Shown here one piece after another: positions 1 to 6,077 of a DNA stretch of 11,693 bases. The notes beneath the pieces are model-generated. The model saw only the letters and a list, made by a program, of their open reading frames with translations. It had not been told where the DNA came from and did no database searches. Each line of letters begins with the position of its first letter. Position 1 is the stretch's first letter. A program made the position numbers and the translations under genes. Origin of the DNA: a bacterium HR25 (lineage in GTDB: Bacteria; Chloroflexota; Dehalococcoidia; SM23-28-2; HRbin24); contig BEIB01000024.1 in the NCBI GenBank assembly GCA_002898615.1, positions 1 through 11,693 of the forward strand, read 5' to 3'.

Positions 1-15
1 AGCGGAGGGCTAAAG

Positions 16-333
16 ATGGCGGCAATGCCTACGCTGGTGCCCTGGCAGGGAGCGGACGCCCCCAGCGAGGCGGCGGTGGAGGAAGCCTTCCGCCGGGAGG
101 GGCTGGCCCCCCGCTGGTGGGGCAACGCTCCCGGCTACGTCTACGCCGTCCACAGCCATCCCTATCACAAGGTCCTCTACTGTGTGCGGGGCTCCATCCG
201 CTTCACGGTGGAGCCCGCCGGCCCCAGCTTCCACCTGCGCCCGGGCGACCGCCTGGAGCTGCCGGCGGGCACTCCCCATTCGGCCGTGGTGGGGCCGGAG
301 GGGGTGACCTGCGCGGAGGCGGCCAGAGGCTAG
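16..333 (+). CDS. Small single-domain cupin protein
   Basis: This is a 105-aa protein with one cupin (small beta-barrel) domain. Cupin motif 1 is seen at about residues 46-59, where H46, H48 and H51 precede a V-L-Y-C-V-x-G strand. Motif 2 is at 77-88 (G-D-R-L-E-L-P-A-G-T-P-H), with H88 as the last histidine ligand. The usual motif-1 glutamate position carries K52, so the metal site is not the textbook His2-Glu-His set. I chose the ATG at 16 because GGAGGG (4-9) sits 6 bases upstream; an in-frame ATG at 25 is less well placed. The stop is 3 bases from the next start, so the two genes are very probably cotranscribed. The substrate cannot be told from the sequence. The fold assignment is fairly sure; the function is unknown. 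Confidence 0.85.
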   Translation: MAAMPTLVPWQGADAPSEAAVEEAFRREGLAPRWWGNAPGYVYAVHSHPYHKVLYCVRGSIRFTVEPAGPSFHLRPGDRLELPAGTPHSAVVGPEGVTCAEAARG

Positions 334-336
334 GGA

Positions 337-693
337 ATGCGCCTGTCCGATCCCGGAGCGGTGGAGGCCATAGGGGAACTGCTGGGGGCCACCGTACGGC
401 AGGCCCCCTTCGGCGTGCCGCGGCCCACCCCGGGCCGGCCTCCACCCTCGGAGGGGCCGCGGGGGCCCGTCTACCAGCTGACCATGCCCAGCGAGGGAGG
501 CGAGGGCACCCTCCTCATCACCCTCTGGCCCACCCTGGCGAGGGTGGACGTCCGCCTGGGCAACCACTACTGGGTCCTGCGAGACGTGGACGTGGTGGAC
601 CTCTACCCGGGGGTGGAGGTGCTGTTCCGCCGCAACCAGCCGCCGGCCTATCTCTTCGTCTCGGTAAAGGGGCGGGTGGCCCTGGTGGCCTAA
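337..693 (+). CDS. Hypothetical protein, 118 aa
   Basis: I do not recognise this family. The 118-aa product has a Pro/Gly-rich linker at about residues 25-43, then a compact alternating hydrophobic stretch (45-118) that looks like a small all-beta domain: L-L-I-T-L-W at about 57-62, V-D-V-R-L-G, and an aromatic N-H-Y-W near 75-78. There is no signal peptide, membrane segment or cysteine pair. It starts 3 bases after the cupin stop with no strong SD, which suggests translational coupling. Codon use matches the neighbours and the frame stays open with G/C-rich third positions, so I treat it as a real gene. It ends tail-to-tail with the zinc-ribbon gene, sharing 4 bases (690-693). Confidence 0.7.
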   Translation: MRLSDPGAVEAIGELLGATVRQAPFGVPRPTPGRPPPSEGPRGPVYQLTMPSEGGEGTLLITLWPTLARVDVRLGNHYWVLRDVDVVDLYPGVEVLFRRNQPPAYLFVSVKGRVALVA

Positions 694-929
694 AGGCGGA
701 CGCGGCGGCCACAGGAGAGGCAGGTCCAGAGCTCGGCCTCTCGAGACGGCCAGCCCGGGGACTCGTCGCCGAAGAGGAGGACCTCCGGGGTGGCGATGGC
801 CATCTCCAGCAGCCAGCGGAGCCGCCCCTTGGGCCGTCGCTCCACCTGCCAGCGCCGGCCGCCACAGCGACGGCAGGTGGGGCCTCCCTCCCCCTCTACG
901 AGCTGCTCCGGTGCCGCCCCCGTGGTCAT
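690..929 (-). CDS. Small zinc-ribbon protein, translationally coupled to the Nudix gene
   Basis: This is a 79-aa protein with two CxxC knuckles: C19/C22 (C-R-R-C-G-G) near the N-terminus and C70/C73 (C-L-S-C-G-R-R) near the C-terminus. The pattern is typical of a zinc ribbon with a long insert between the knuckles. The stretch after the first knuckle (R-W-Q-V-E-R-R-P-K-G-R-L-R-W-L-L-E) is basic, and the middle is hydrophobic to acidic. Its ATG lies inside the Nudix stop (ATGA, 926-929), so ribosomes finishing the Nudix frame can start here directly. The 3' end overlaps the convergent hypothetical gene by 4 bases. The role is unknown. Nucleic-acid or protein binding is possible, but that is inference from the fold. 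Confidence 0.72.
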   Translation of the reverse strand: MTTGAAPEQLVEGEGGPTCRRCGGRRWQVERRPKGRLRWLLEMAIATPEVLLFGDESPGWPSREAELWTCLSCGRRVRL

Positions 930-1504
930 CCCCTCACCAGGTCCAGGAACTGCTTCAGGATGCGGGCCGTGGCCCCCCAGATGCGGTAGCCGTTCCAGTT
1001 GAAGGCGGGCACCAGCACCACCTCGCCCCGCCGCTGCCTCAGCTCCAGCTCCATGTTACGGTCGTCCAGGAGATGGGAGAGGGGGACCTCCAGGATAGTG
1101 GCCACCTCGTGCGGATGGGGGGCGAAGGGGTAACCCTCATCGGCGGTCACCAGCCCCACGAAGGGCGTCACCTTGAAATTGGTGATGGTGATTATCTCGT
1201 CGAGCTGGCCCAGCACCTGGACGTCCTGAGGCCGGATGCCTATCTCCTCCTGGGCCTCTCGCAGAGCGGTGGTCATGAGGTCCGGGTCCTGGGGCTCGTA
1301 GGCGCCACCGGGGAAGGAGATCTGCCCCTTGTGGTGCTCCACATACTGAGTGCGCTCGGTGAAGAGGACGTAGGTGGCGCCCCGCTTCAGGTAGAGGGGT
1401 ACCAGCACCGCCGCGGGTATGGCCCCGGGCTCATCCAGAAGCCTGGGGGTATAGGCGGCCAGCACCTGGCGGATATGCTGGACGAGCTCCTGCTCCATAG
1501 GCAT
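926..1504 (-). CDS. Nudix hydrolase, CoA pyrophosphatase (NudL/YeaB) type
   Basis: This Nudix hydrolase probably splits CoA or a related nucleoside diphosphate derivative. The Nudix box (G-G-x-Y-E ... R-E-A-Q-E-E-I-G-I) is complete, including the R-E-x-x-E-E metal ligands. Just upstream is the family-specific stretch L-F-T-E-R-T ... H-H-K-G-Q-I-S-F-P-G-G, which marks the NudL/CoA-diphosphatase (UPF0035) group. From the ATG at 1504 the product is 192 aa, which is normal for the family. A GTG start at 1549 would add 15 residues that look unlike the family (M-T-Y-T-V-D-G-A-R-R). Neither start has a convincing SD. I favour 1504 (or the ATG at 1498) because a -10-like TATACT lies at 1538-1543, downstream of the GTG. 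Crotonase genes lie upstream, so a housekeeping role in acyl-CoA or CoA turnover is plausible. Confidence 0.87.
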   Translation of the reverse strand: MPMEQELVQHIRQVLAAYTPRLLDEPGAIPAAVLVPLYLKRGATYVLFTERTQYVEHHKGQISFPGGAYEPQDPDLMTTALREAQEEIGIRPQDVQVLGQLDEIITITNFKVTPFVGLVTADEGYPFAPHPHEVATILEVPLSHLLDDRNMELELRQRRGEVVLVPAFNWNGYRIWGATARILKQFLDLVRG

Positions 1505-1592
1505 CCGCGGGCCGGTCAGGCGACGGGCCCCATCGACAGTATAAGTCACCGCTGGCCCTGGATGGACGGGCCGTTGGGCACCTGCGTCCCGG

Positions 1593-1616
1593 AAAAGGCC
1601 CGGGAGCCGCGGCCTT
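1593..1616 (-). terminator. Probable intrinsic terminator after the tRNA gene
   Basis: Read on the minus strand, a 6-bp stem AAGGCC/GGCCTT encloses a 10-nt G/C-rich loop and runs directly into TTTT. It lies about 30 bases after the tRNA CCA end and before the Nudix gene. The stem is short and the T run is only four bases, so it may leak. Its 5' arm shares bases with the inverted repeat at 1614-1630, so only one of the two hairpins can form at a time. Confidence 0.5.
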
Positions 1617-1630
1617 CCTCTGAGAGGAAG
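1614..1630 (-). repeat. Perfect inverted repeat, 7-bp stem with 3-nt loop
   Basis: CTTCCTC and GAGGAAG flank a 3-base centre, just 3' of the tRNA gene. In RNA this is a tight hairpin that could protect or guide 3' processing of the tRNA precursor. It shares its second arm (on the minus strand) with the following terminator stem. The function is inference; the repeat itself is exact. Confidence 0.55.
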
Positions 1631-1646
1631 CGAGTAGGGGTTGGGC

Positions 1647-1721
1647 TGGTGGGCCCGGGAGGATTCGAACCTCCAACCAACCGGTTATGAGCCGGCCGCT
1701 CTGCCGTTGAGCTACGGGCCC
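1647..1721 (-). tRNA. tRNA with anticodon CAT (elongator Met, or Ile-CAT)
   Basis: A complete 75-nt cloverleaf can be drawn by hand. The acceptor GGGCCCG/CGGGCCC has 7 perfect pairs. The D stem is GCTC/GAGC, the anticodon stem GCCGG/CCGGT has the loop CTCATAA, the variable loop is TGGTT, and the T arm GGAGG-TTCGAAT-CCTCC is perfect. Discriminator A and an encoded CCA end follow. It is not the initiator: G1 pairs with C72, and the anticodon stem lacks the three G-C pairs of fMet. Deciding between elongator Met and the lysidine-modified Ile tRNA needs comparison with other tRNAs. C4-G69 and C5-G68 are pairs that E. coli TilS recognises in Ile-CAT, so Ile remains possible. The gene lies between DUF488 and the Nudix gene, in the same direction. 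Confidence 0.96.
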
Positions 1722-1735
1722 GCAGGCCCAAGACG

Positions 1736-1765
1736 ATTGTATAACTCCGCCAGGCGGGGGCACAA
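1736..1765 (-). promoter_or_regulatory. Promoter of the tRNA gene
   Basis: On the minus strand TTGTGC (1760-1765) and TACAAT (1736-1741) are separated by 18 bases. The -10 matches five of six consensus bases and the -35 three of six. Transcription would start near 1729, giving a short leader before the tRNA 5' end at 1721. The overlapping TATACA offers an alternative -10. The promoter sits just beyond the DUF488 stop codon. Confidence 0.6.
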
Positions 1766-1775
1766 GGTCGCCCCC

Positions 1776-2318
1776 TCACAGGAGGGCAGGGTAGAGGACG
1801 CCCGCCTCCGTGACGCGGGCAGAGGGGCTGAAGCTATGGGGCTCCCAGCGCCCCCTGTCCAGGATATGGCGCACCTCCACGCCCCGGGAGGTCAGGTAGT
1901 CGGCCAGGAGGAGGCGGTGACAGCGAGCGTAGTAGGCCTCGGCGCACATGACAGCAGTGGCCCTGGCCCCGGCCAGGGCCAGGAGACGATCCACCGCCTC
2001 CCGGAATTCGGGGGTGAGCATGTGGTCGGCGTAGGCGCGAAGGCCAGGGCTGCGCAGGCCGCCGTTGGGGGAGTGGGGCCCCAGGCCGCGGCGGCGTCCT
2101 CCCAAGGGCTCCAGGTGAAGGTAGTCCAGGCCCCGCCGGGCCAGCGCCACGGCCAGGGCCTCCGCCTGGAAGTGGGGATGCCGCCGCGAGCTAGGGAAGC
2201 GCCTTATGTCCACCAGAAGGGCGATGCCGTGGTCCTCCAGGAGCTCCAGGAACTCCTCCAGCCGACGGTTGGAGTGGCCGACGGTGTAGAGGACTACGCC
2301 CTCCCCATGAGCCCTCAC
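1776..2318 (-). CDS. DUF488 family protein
   Basis: This is a DUF488 protein of 180 aa. Diagnostic stretches are Y-T-V-G-H-S at the N-terminus, L-V-D-I-R-R-F-P-S-S-R-R-H-P, a central L-G-G-R-R-R-G-L, and the C-terminal C-A-E-A-x-x-x-R-C-H-R-L-L-L-A-D with its paired cysteine and histidine. The biochemical role of DUF488 is not established, though the conserved Arg/Cys/His pattern suggests a small-molecule or nucleic-acid enzyme. I chose the GTG at 2318. It is the first in-frame start after the upstream crotonase stop (20-base gap), it is preceded by a GGGAAGG purine run (spacing rather short), and it places Y-T-V-G-H-S ten residues in. A longer open frame reaching 2483 only adds residues translated from the crotonase gene. 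It is probably the last protein gene of the crotonase transcript before the tRNA promoter. Confidence 0.88.
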   Translation of the reverse strand: MRAHGEGVVLYTVGHSNRRLEEFLELLEDHGIALLVDIRRFPSSRRHPHFQAEALAVALARRGLDYLHLEPLGGRRRGLGPHSPNGGLRSPGLRAYADHMLTPEFREAVDRLLALAGARATAVMCAEAYYARCHRLLLADYLTSRGVEVRHILDRGRWEPHSFSPSARVTEAGVLYPALL

Positions 2319-2338
2319 CCCTTCCCGTGGAGCGGCGT

Positions 2339-3148
2339 CTAGCTGCCCTGGGCCGAGGGGTAGCGTGGCTGACGCTTCTCCTGGAGGGCGCGCAACCCCT
2401 CTCGCACGTCCACATCGAAGAAGCCCAGCATCTCCAGGGCCAGCGACAGGTCGAAGGAGACGAGGCCGCCCAGGCGCAGCCACTGGTTGAGGGCCCGCTT
2501 CGTCCAGCGGATGGCCCGCTGGGGCCCGTTGGCCAGCCGCCGCGCCACCTCCATGGCCCGGTCCATCAGCTCCTCATGGGGCACCACCATGCTCACCAGC
2601 CCTATCCGCTCCGCCTCCCGGGCGTCCAGCATCTCCCCTGTGAGCAGGTAGTACTTGGCCTTGGCCATGCCGCAGAGGAGGGGCCAGATCATGCAGGCGT
2701 GGTCGCCGGCGGCCACGCCCAGGCGTACATGACCGTCGCCGAAGCGGGCCCGCTCCGAGGCGATGGTGATGTCGGCCACCAGGGCGGCCGCCAGCCCCGC
2801 CCCCACGGCCACGCCGTTGATGGCGGAGACGATGGGCTTGCTGCAGTTCACCATGTTGTAGACCAGGTCGTGGGCCTCCTTCATGACGGTGCGGAGGATC
2901 AGCTCCGGGTCCTGCAACTGGGACTCGATGAGGGTGAAGTCGCCGCCAGCAGAGAAGGCCTGCCCGGCGCCCGTTATCAGGGCCACTCGCACCTCGTCGT
3001 CTTGGTCGATGTCCAGCCAGATGCGGGTCAGCTCGTTGTGGAGGCGGGCGTCGGTGGCATTGAACTTCTCGGGCCGGTTCAGGGTGATGAGGGCGATGCC
3101 GTCCCTCTTCTCGATGATCATGTCGTGGTAAGAGCTGTAGTCTACCAT
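2339..3148 (-). CDS. Crotonase-family protein A (enoyl-CoA hydratase/isomerase fold)
   Basis: This 269-aa crotonase superfamily member would bind an acyl-CoA or similar substrate in the cytoplasm. Fold markers are I-T-L-N-R-P (21-26), the oxyanion-hole segment F-S-A-G-G-D (65-70), [10 protein letters not shown] (110-119) and the C-terminal helices that build the trimer. The two glutamates used by true enoyl-CoA hydratases are absent: the G-G-G-C-E-L position reads G-A-G-L-A-A, and the second carries H140. Instead H140 and D149 lie nine residues apart ([10 protein letters not shown]), as do the active-site His145 and Asp154 of 6-oxocamphor hydrolase as I recall them, and the following W-P and Y-Y-L-L-T-G also resemble that enzyme. 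Hydratase activity should therefore not be assumed. The ATG at 3148 follows AGGGGG. It is a tandem paralogue of the next gene upstream. Confidence 0.93.
   Translation of the reverse strand: MVDYSSYHDMIIEKRDGIALITLNRPEKFNATDARLHNELTRIWLDIDQDDEVRVALITGAGQAFSAGGDFTLIESQLQDPELILRTVMKEAHDLVYNMVNCSKPIVSAINGVAVGAGLAAALVADITIASERARFGDGHVRLGVAAGDHACMIWPLLCGMAKAKYYLLTGEMLDAREAERIGLVSMVVPHEELMDRAMEVARRLANGPQRAIRWTKRALNQWLRLGGLVSFDLSLALEMLGFFDVDVREGLRALQEKRQPRYPSAQGS
2454..2591. repeat. 138-bp block identical to 3410-3547 (copy 1)
   Basis: By direct comparison these 138 bases are identical to 3410-3547 at a fixed offset of 956. The first mismatches at the two edges are 2453/3409 and 2592/3548. The block encodes the C-terminal part of crotonase A from P-H-E-E-L-M-D through L-R-L-G-G-L-V-S-F. 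Outside the block the two genes differ much more often, so the identity is local rather than gene-wide. Confidence 0.93.
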
Positions 3149-3276
3149 CTCTTGCCCCCTTCGGACGTGAATTGCGGGTCTGGACTTCTCAGACAGCGCC
3201 AGGTGCGGGCCAGGGCGGGTGGCCCTACGGGCGGGGCGGTCAGGGGCTCTCTGGCTGGCGGGCCCTCAGTCAACTC

Positions 3277-4107
3277 TCACCCTTTGCGCTCTGGCCCACT
3301 GCCGCCCAGGGAGGGCCACTGTGGCTCCCGGCGCTCGCGTATGGCGCGGTAGCCCTCCTGGGCATCGGCGTCCAGGAAGCCCAGCATCTCCAGGGCCACG
3401 GAAAGGTCAAAGGAGACGAGGCCGCCCAGGCGCAGCCACTGGTTGAGGGCCCGCTTCGTCCAGCGGATGGCCCGCTGGGGCCCGTTGGCCAGCCGCCGCG
3501 CCACCTCCATGGCCCGGTCCATCAGCTCCTCATGGGGCACCACCATGGTGATGAGGCCAATGCGCTCCGCCTCCCGGGCGTCGATCCAGTCGGCCGTGAG
3601 GAGGTAGTATTTGGCCTTGGCCATGCCGCAGAGGATGGGCCAGATCATGCAGGCGTGGTCGCCGGCGGCCACGCCCAGGCGCATGTGTCCGTCGCTCAGG
3701 CGGGCCCGCTCCGAGGCGATGCTGATGTCGGAGACCAGGGCGGCGGCGAGGCCGGCGCCCATGGCCAGACCGTTGATGGCGGAGATGACGGGCTTGTCGC
3801 AGTTTACGATGTTGTAGACCAGGTCGCGGGCCTCTGGCAGGAGGAAGCTGCAGACGGCCTCCGGGTTGCCCAGGCTCTCCTCCAGGAGGCTGTAATCACC
3901 GCCGATGGAGAAGGAGTCGCCGGCGCCGGTGAGGACGGCCACCCGCACCTCGTCGTCGCGGGCGATATCCAGCCAGACGCGGCTCAGCTCGTTGTGCATG
4001 CGGCTGGTGGTGGCGTTGAAGCGGTCGGGGCGGTTCATGGTGATGAGGGCTATGCCTTCTCGCTTTTCGATGACCAAGTCCTGGTAGGAGCCGTAGTCCA
4101 CAGCCAC
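3277..4107 (-). CDS. Crotonase-family protein B (enoyl-CoA hydratase/isomerase fold)
   Basis: This is a 276-aa paralogue of the neighbouring crotonase gene, colinear over its whole length. It has the same oxyanion segment (F-S-I-G-G-D, 66-71), the same G-A-G-L-A-A in place of the first catalytic glutamate, and the same His/Asp pair (H141 and D150). It differs mainly near residues 80-95 and in a basic Pro-rich tail (R-R-E-P-Q-W-P-S ... E-R-K-G). The GTG at 4107 has a strong SD (GAGGAGGGAG) about 6 bases upstream; a second GTG at 4101 is possible. It is the first gene after the promoter at 4211-4239, and the leader can form a G/C-rich hairpin. With paralogue A it may make a hetero-oligomer or serve two related substrates, but this is inference. 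Plain hydratase annotation would overstate the evidence. Confidence 0.93.
   Translation of the reverse strand: MAVDYGSYQDLVIEKREGIALITMNRPDRFNATTSRMHNELSRVWLDIARDDEVRVAVLTGAGDSFSIGGDYSLLEESLGNPEAVCSFLLPEARDLVYNIVNCDKPVISAINGLAMGAGLAAALVSDISIASERARLSDGHMRLGVAAGDHACMIWPILCGMAKAKYYLLTADWIDAREAERIGLITMVVPHEELMDRAMEVARRLANGPQRAIRWTKRALNQWLRLGGLVSFDLSVALEMLGFLDADAQEGYRAIRERREPQWPSLGGSGPERKG
3410..3547. repeat. 138-bp block identical to 2454-2591 (copy 2)
   Basis: This is the second copy of the exact direct repeat, lying in the C-terminal coding part of crotonase B. The adjacent downstream section has a further exact run of about 45 bases (around 3640-3685) within otherwise divergent sequence, giving a patchwork of identity. 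Confidence 0.93.
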
Positions 4108-4174
4108 GTCGCTCCCTCCTCTCGTCTGGCCCGTCCCGGAGCGAGGCGGGCCAGCGGCGCGCCATCCTGCGGGC

Positions 4175-4190
4175 CCGGCGTCGTCGCCGG
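4175..4190 (-). other. G/C-rich hairpin in the crotonase B leader
   Basis: CCGGCG and CGCCGG enclose a 4-base loop, and the stem can extend with one bulged C. On the minus strand it falls between the predicted start of transcription (near 4204) and the SD, so it is in the 5' leader. No T run follows, so it is not an intrinsic terminator on its face. It could be a leader-stabilising structure or just G/C-rich spacer. Confidence 0.4.
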
Positions 4191-4210
4191 CCGGGCGGGG
4201 AGTCGGGGCC

Positions 4211-4239
4211 AGTGTAGCACGGGCGAGGGGGGCTTACAA
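4211..4239 (-). promoter_or_regulatory. Extended -10 promoter for the crotonase block
   Basis: On the minus strand TTGTAA (4234-4239) and TACACT (4211-4216) are separated by exactly 17 bases, and the -10 is preceded by TGC (TGn extended -10). The -35 overlaps the ribH stop codon, so this promoter is embedded in the end of the riboflavin operon. The predicted start is near 4204, leaving a leader of about 97 nt before the GTG at 4107. Confidence 0.6.
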
Positions 4240-4722
4240 GCCAGGGGGCTCCAGGGAGCGGAGGCGACGGAGGAGGCTGCCCATCTCTATGGCGTTGACG
4301 GCCACCTCGTAGCCCTTGTTGCCGCGGGGGCCGCCCGCCCGGTCGCGGGCCTGCTCCAGGGTGTAGCAGGCGAGGACGCCATGGAGGACGGGGACGCCAG
4401 TGTCCAGGGCCGCCTGCACCAGCCCCTGGGTGGCGCCCTGGCAGACCAGGTCAAAGTGGCGAGTCTCGTGGCGTATGACGCAGCCCAGGGCGACGATGGC
4501 GTCGTAGCGGCCGGTCTGGGCGAGCCGCTTGGCCACCACCGGCAGCTCCAGGGAGCCAGGGACCCAGACGACGTCCAGTCGTTCCCGGTCGACGCCGTGC
4601 TGGGCGAAGGCCTCCAGGGCGCCGCTCAGGAGGCACTCCGTGACCTCACGGTTGAAGCGGGCGACGACGATGGCGAAGGTGAGGCCATCGCCCTGGACAT
4701 CGCCCTGGAAGAAGGTGCCCAC
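4234..4722 (-). CDS. ribH: 6,7-dimethyl-8-ribityllumazine synthase
   Basis: Lumazine synthase condenses 5-amino-6-ribitylaminouracil with dihydroxybutanone phosphate, the penultimate riboflavin step. The 162-aa product carries the family landmarks in order: V-A-R-F-N-R-E-V (aromatic and Asn at the pyrimidine site), V-W-V-P-G-S-L-E-L-P (substrate loop), L-G-C-V-I-R-H-E-T-R-H-F-D (catalytic His in x-H-F-D), G-V-P-V-L-H-G-V-L and a G-N-K-G-Y-E helix. The usual T-T-D-T-x-E-Q-A stretch reads A-C-Y-T-L-E-Q-A, and R-G-E-T reads R-H-E-T, both modest deviations. I chose the GTG at 4722: it follows the ribBA stop by 13 bases and has a GAGAGGG purine run before it. The frame stays open farther upstream, but that part only re-reads ribBA. 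It is the last gene of the operon. Confidence 0.96.
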   Translation of the reverse strand: MGTFFQGDVQGDGLTFAIVVARFNREVTECLLSGALEAFAQHGVDRERLDVVWVPGSLELPVVAKRLAQTGRYDAIVALGCVIRHETRHFDLVCQGATQGLVQAALDTGVPVLHGVLACYTLEQARDRAGGPRGNKGYEVAVNAIEMGSLLRRLRSLEPPGL

Positions 4723-4735
4723 GCCCGCCGCCCTC

Positions 4736-5944
4736 TCAGTAGGGCATTTCGATGAGGTGACCCAGCTTGTCCCGCTTGGTCTCCAGGTAGCGCCAGTTGT
4801 AGGGGTTGGGGGTGGCCATGATGGGCACCCGCTCCACGATCTCCAGGCCGTAGCCCTCCAGACCGGCCCGCTTGGCGGGGTTGTTGGTGAGGAGGCGCAT
4901 CTTGCGCACGCCCAGGTCAAGGAGGATCTGCATGCCGATGCCGTAGTCGCGACGGTCGGCGGGGAAACCAAGGGCCTCGTTGGCCTCCACGGTGTCCAGG
5001 CCGTGGGCGTCCTGCAGGGAGTAGGCGCGTATCTTGTTGTGGAGGCCGATGCCACGCCCCTCCTGCCGCATGTAGAGGAGGACGCCCCTCCCCTCTTCGG
5101 CGATGCGCTGGAGGGCCAACTGGATCTGGTCGCCGCAGTCGCAGCGGAGGCTGCCGAAGACGTCGCCGGTGACACACTGGCTGTGGACGCGCACCAGCAC
5201 CGGCTCCTCGGGGACGATCTCCCCCATGACCAGGGCCAGGTGCTCGTTGGGGTCGACGGCGCTGCGGTAGGCGATGGCCCGGAAGTCGCCGTACCGAGTA
5301 GGCAGCCGGGCCTCCGCCACCCGCTCCACCAGCCTTTCCCGCTGGATGCGGTAGCGTATGAGCTGGTTGACGGTGATGACCTTGATGCCGTGGCGCTGGG
5401 CGAAGCGGCGGATCTTGGGCCAGCGCATCATGGTGCCGTCCTGGTTCATGAGCTCGCACAGGACGCCGGCGGGGTAGAGGCCGGCCAGGCGGCAGAGGTC
5501 CACCACCGCCTCGGTGTGGCCAGCCCGCACCAGGACGCCGCCCTCCCGGGCCCGCAGGGGGTAGACGTGGCCGGGCATGACGAGGTCCGCCGGTTTGGTG
5601 GCGGGGTCTATGAGGACGCGTATGGTCTGGGCGCGGTCGTGGGCGGAGACGCCGGTGGTGGTGTTGTAGCGGGCGTCCACGGAGACGGTGAAGGCGGTAC
5701 CGTGCCGGGAGGTGTTGTGTCCGGTCATCATGGGTATGCCCAGGTAGTCCAGCCGCTCCCCCGTCATGGGGACGCAGATGATGCCGCTGGTGTAGCGGAG
5801 CATGAAGGCGATGTGCTCCGGGGTGACGAACTCGGCCGGGATGGTCAGGTCACCCTCATTCTCGCGGGTCTCGTCGTCCAGGATGATGACGAAGCGTCCC
5901 TGGCGGTACTCCTCGATGGCCTCTTCGATGGTTGCCAGGGCCAC
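4736..5944 (-). CDS. ribBA: Bifunctional DHBP synthase / GTP cyclohydrolase II
   Basis: This fusion makes both starting units of riboflavin. The N-terminal RibB domain (about 1-205) converts ribulose 5-phosphate to dihydroxybutanone phosphate and shows [11 protein letters not shown] (23-33), S-R-H-G-T-A-F-T (79-86) and A-G-H-T-E-A (141-146). The C-terminal RibA domain (about 206-402) opens GTP and shows zinc ligands C257, C268 and C270 with the family spacing, and R-Q-E-G-R-G-I-G-L (293-301). No key residue seems missing, and 402 aa is the usual fusion length. The GTG at 5944 has an excellent SD (GGAGGTGA at 5952-5959, 7 bases away). A gap of 133 bp separates it from ribE, and this holds a possible internal promoter. 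No FMN riboswitch is recognisable in that gap. RibH follows 13 bases downstream. Confidence 0.98.
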   Translation of the reverse strand: MALATIEEAIEEYRQGRFVIILDDETRENEGDLTIPAEFVTPEHIAFMLRYTSGIICVPMTGERLDYLGIPMMTGHNTSRHGTAFTVSVDARYNTTTGVSAHDRAQTIRVLIDPATKPADLVMPGHVYPLRAREGGVLVRAGHTEAVVDLCRLAGLYPAGVLCELMNQDGTMMRWPKIRRFAQRHGIKVITVNQLIRYRIQRERLVERVAEARLPTRYGDFRAIAYRSAVDPNEHLALVMGEIVPEEPVLVRVHSQCVTGDVFGSLRCDCGDQIQLALQRIAEEGRGVLLYMRQEGRGIGLHNKIRAYSLQDAHGLDTVEANEALGFPADRRDYGIGMQILLDLGVRKMRLLTNNPAKRAGLEGYGLEIVERVPIMATPNPYNWRYLETKRDKLGHLIEMPY

Positions 5945-6035
5945 GGACAGCTCACCTCCGCGCCAGGGGAGGGACGGGGCTGGTGTGTCGTCCTGGTCCG
6001 TCAGGGCTCACGCTCCCGCAGCAAGCTCTGGCTAT

Positions 6036-6041
6036 AGTATA
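6036..6041 (-). promoter_or_regulatory. Possible internal -10 element ahead of ribBA
   Basis: TATACT on the minus strand matches five of six bases of the -10 consensus, in an A/T-rich island (GGTATACTATAG) within the ribE-ribBA gap. No convincing -35 lies 16-18 bases upstream and there is no TGn extension. If used, it would give a leader of about 85 nt for ribBA and ribH. Confidence 0.33.
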
Positions 6042-6077
6042 CCGCACGCGTGAGAGTAGGGGGCGTCAGCGGCGTCC

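Noticed and set aside
2319..2483. N-terminal extension of the DUF488 frame
   Set aside because: It only re-reads the crotonase A gene in another frame. The family domain starts after the GTG at 2318.
3172..4755. Very long open frame on the plus strand opposite the crotonase and riboflavin genes
   Set aside because: It is antisense to clear ribH and crotonase coding sequence. Its translation has no recognisable domain and is rich in Ala, Gly, Val, Asp and His, as expected for the complement of high-GC coding DNA.
4723..5175. N-terminal extension of the ribH frame
   Set aside because: This stretch is the ribBA gene in another frame, and lumazine synthase similarity starts after the GTG at 4722.
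4529..6037. Open frame of about 500 codons on the plus strand opposite ribBA
   Set aside because: RibBA on the minus strand is unambiguous with all catalytic motifs. The antisense product is low-complexity and matches nothing I recognise.
5945..6077. FMN riboswitch in the ribE-ribBA gap
   Set aside because: None of the conserved FMN-element segments could be found in the 133-bp gap, and a complete element would barely fit. I keep only a weak -10 candidate.
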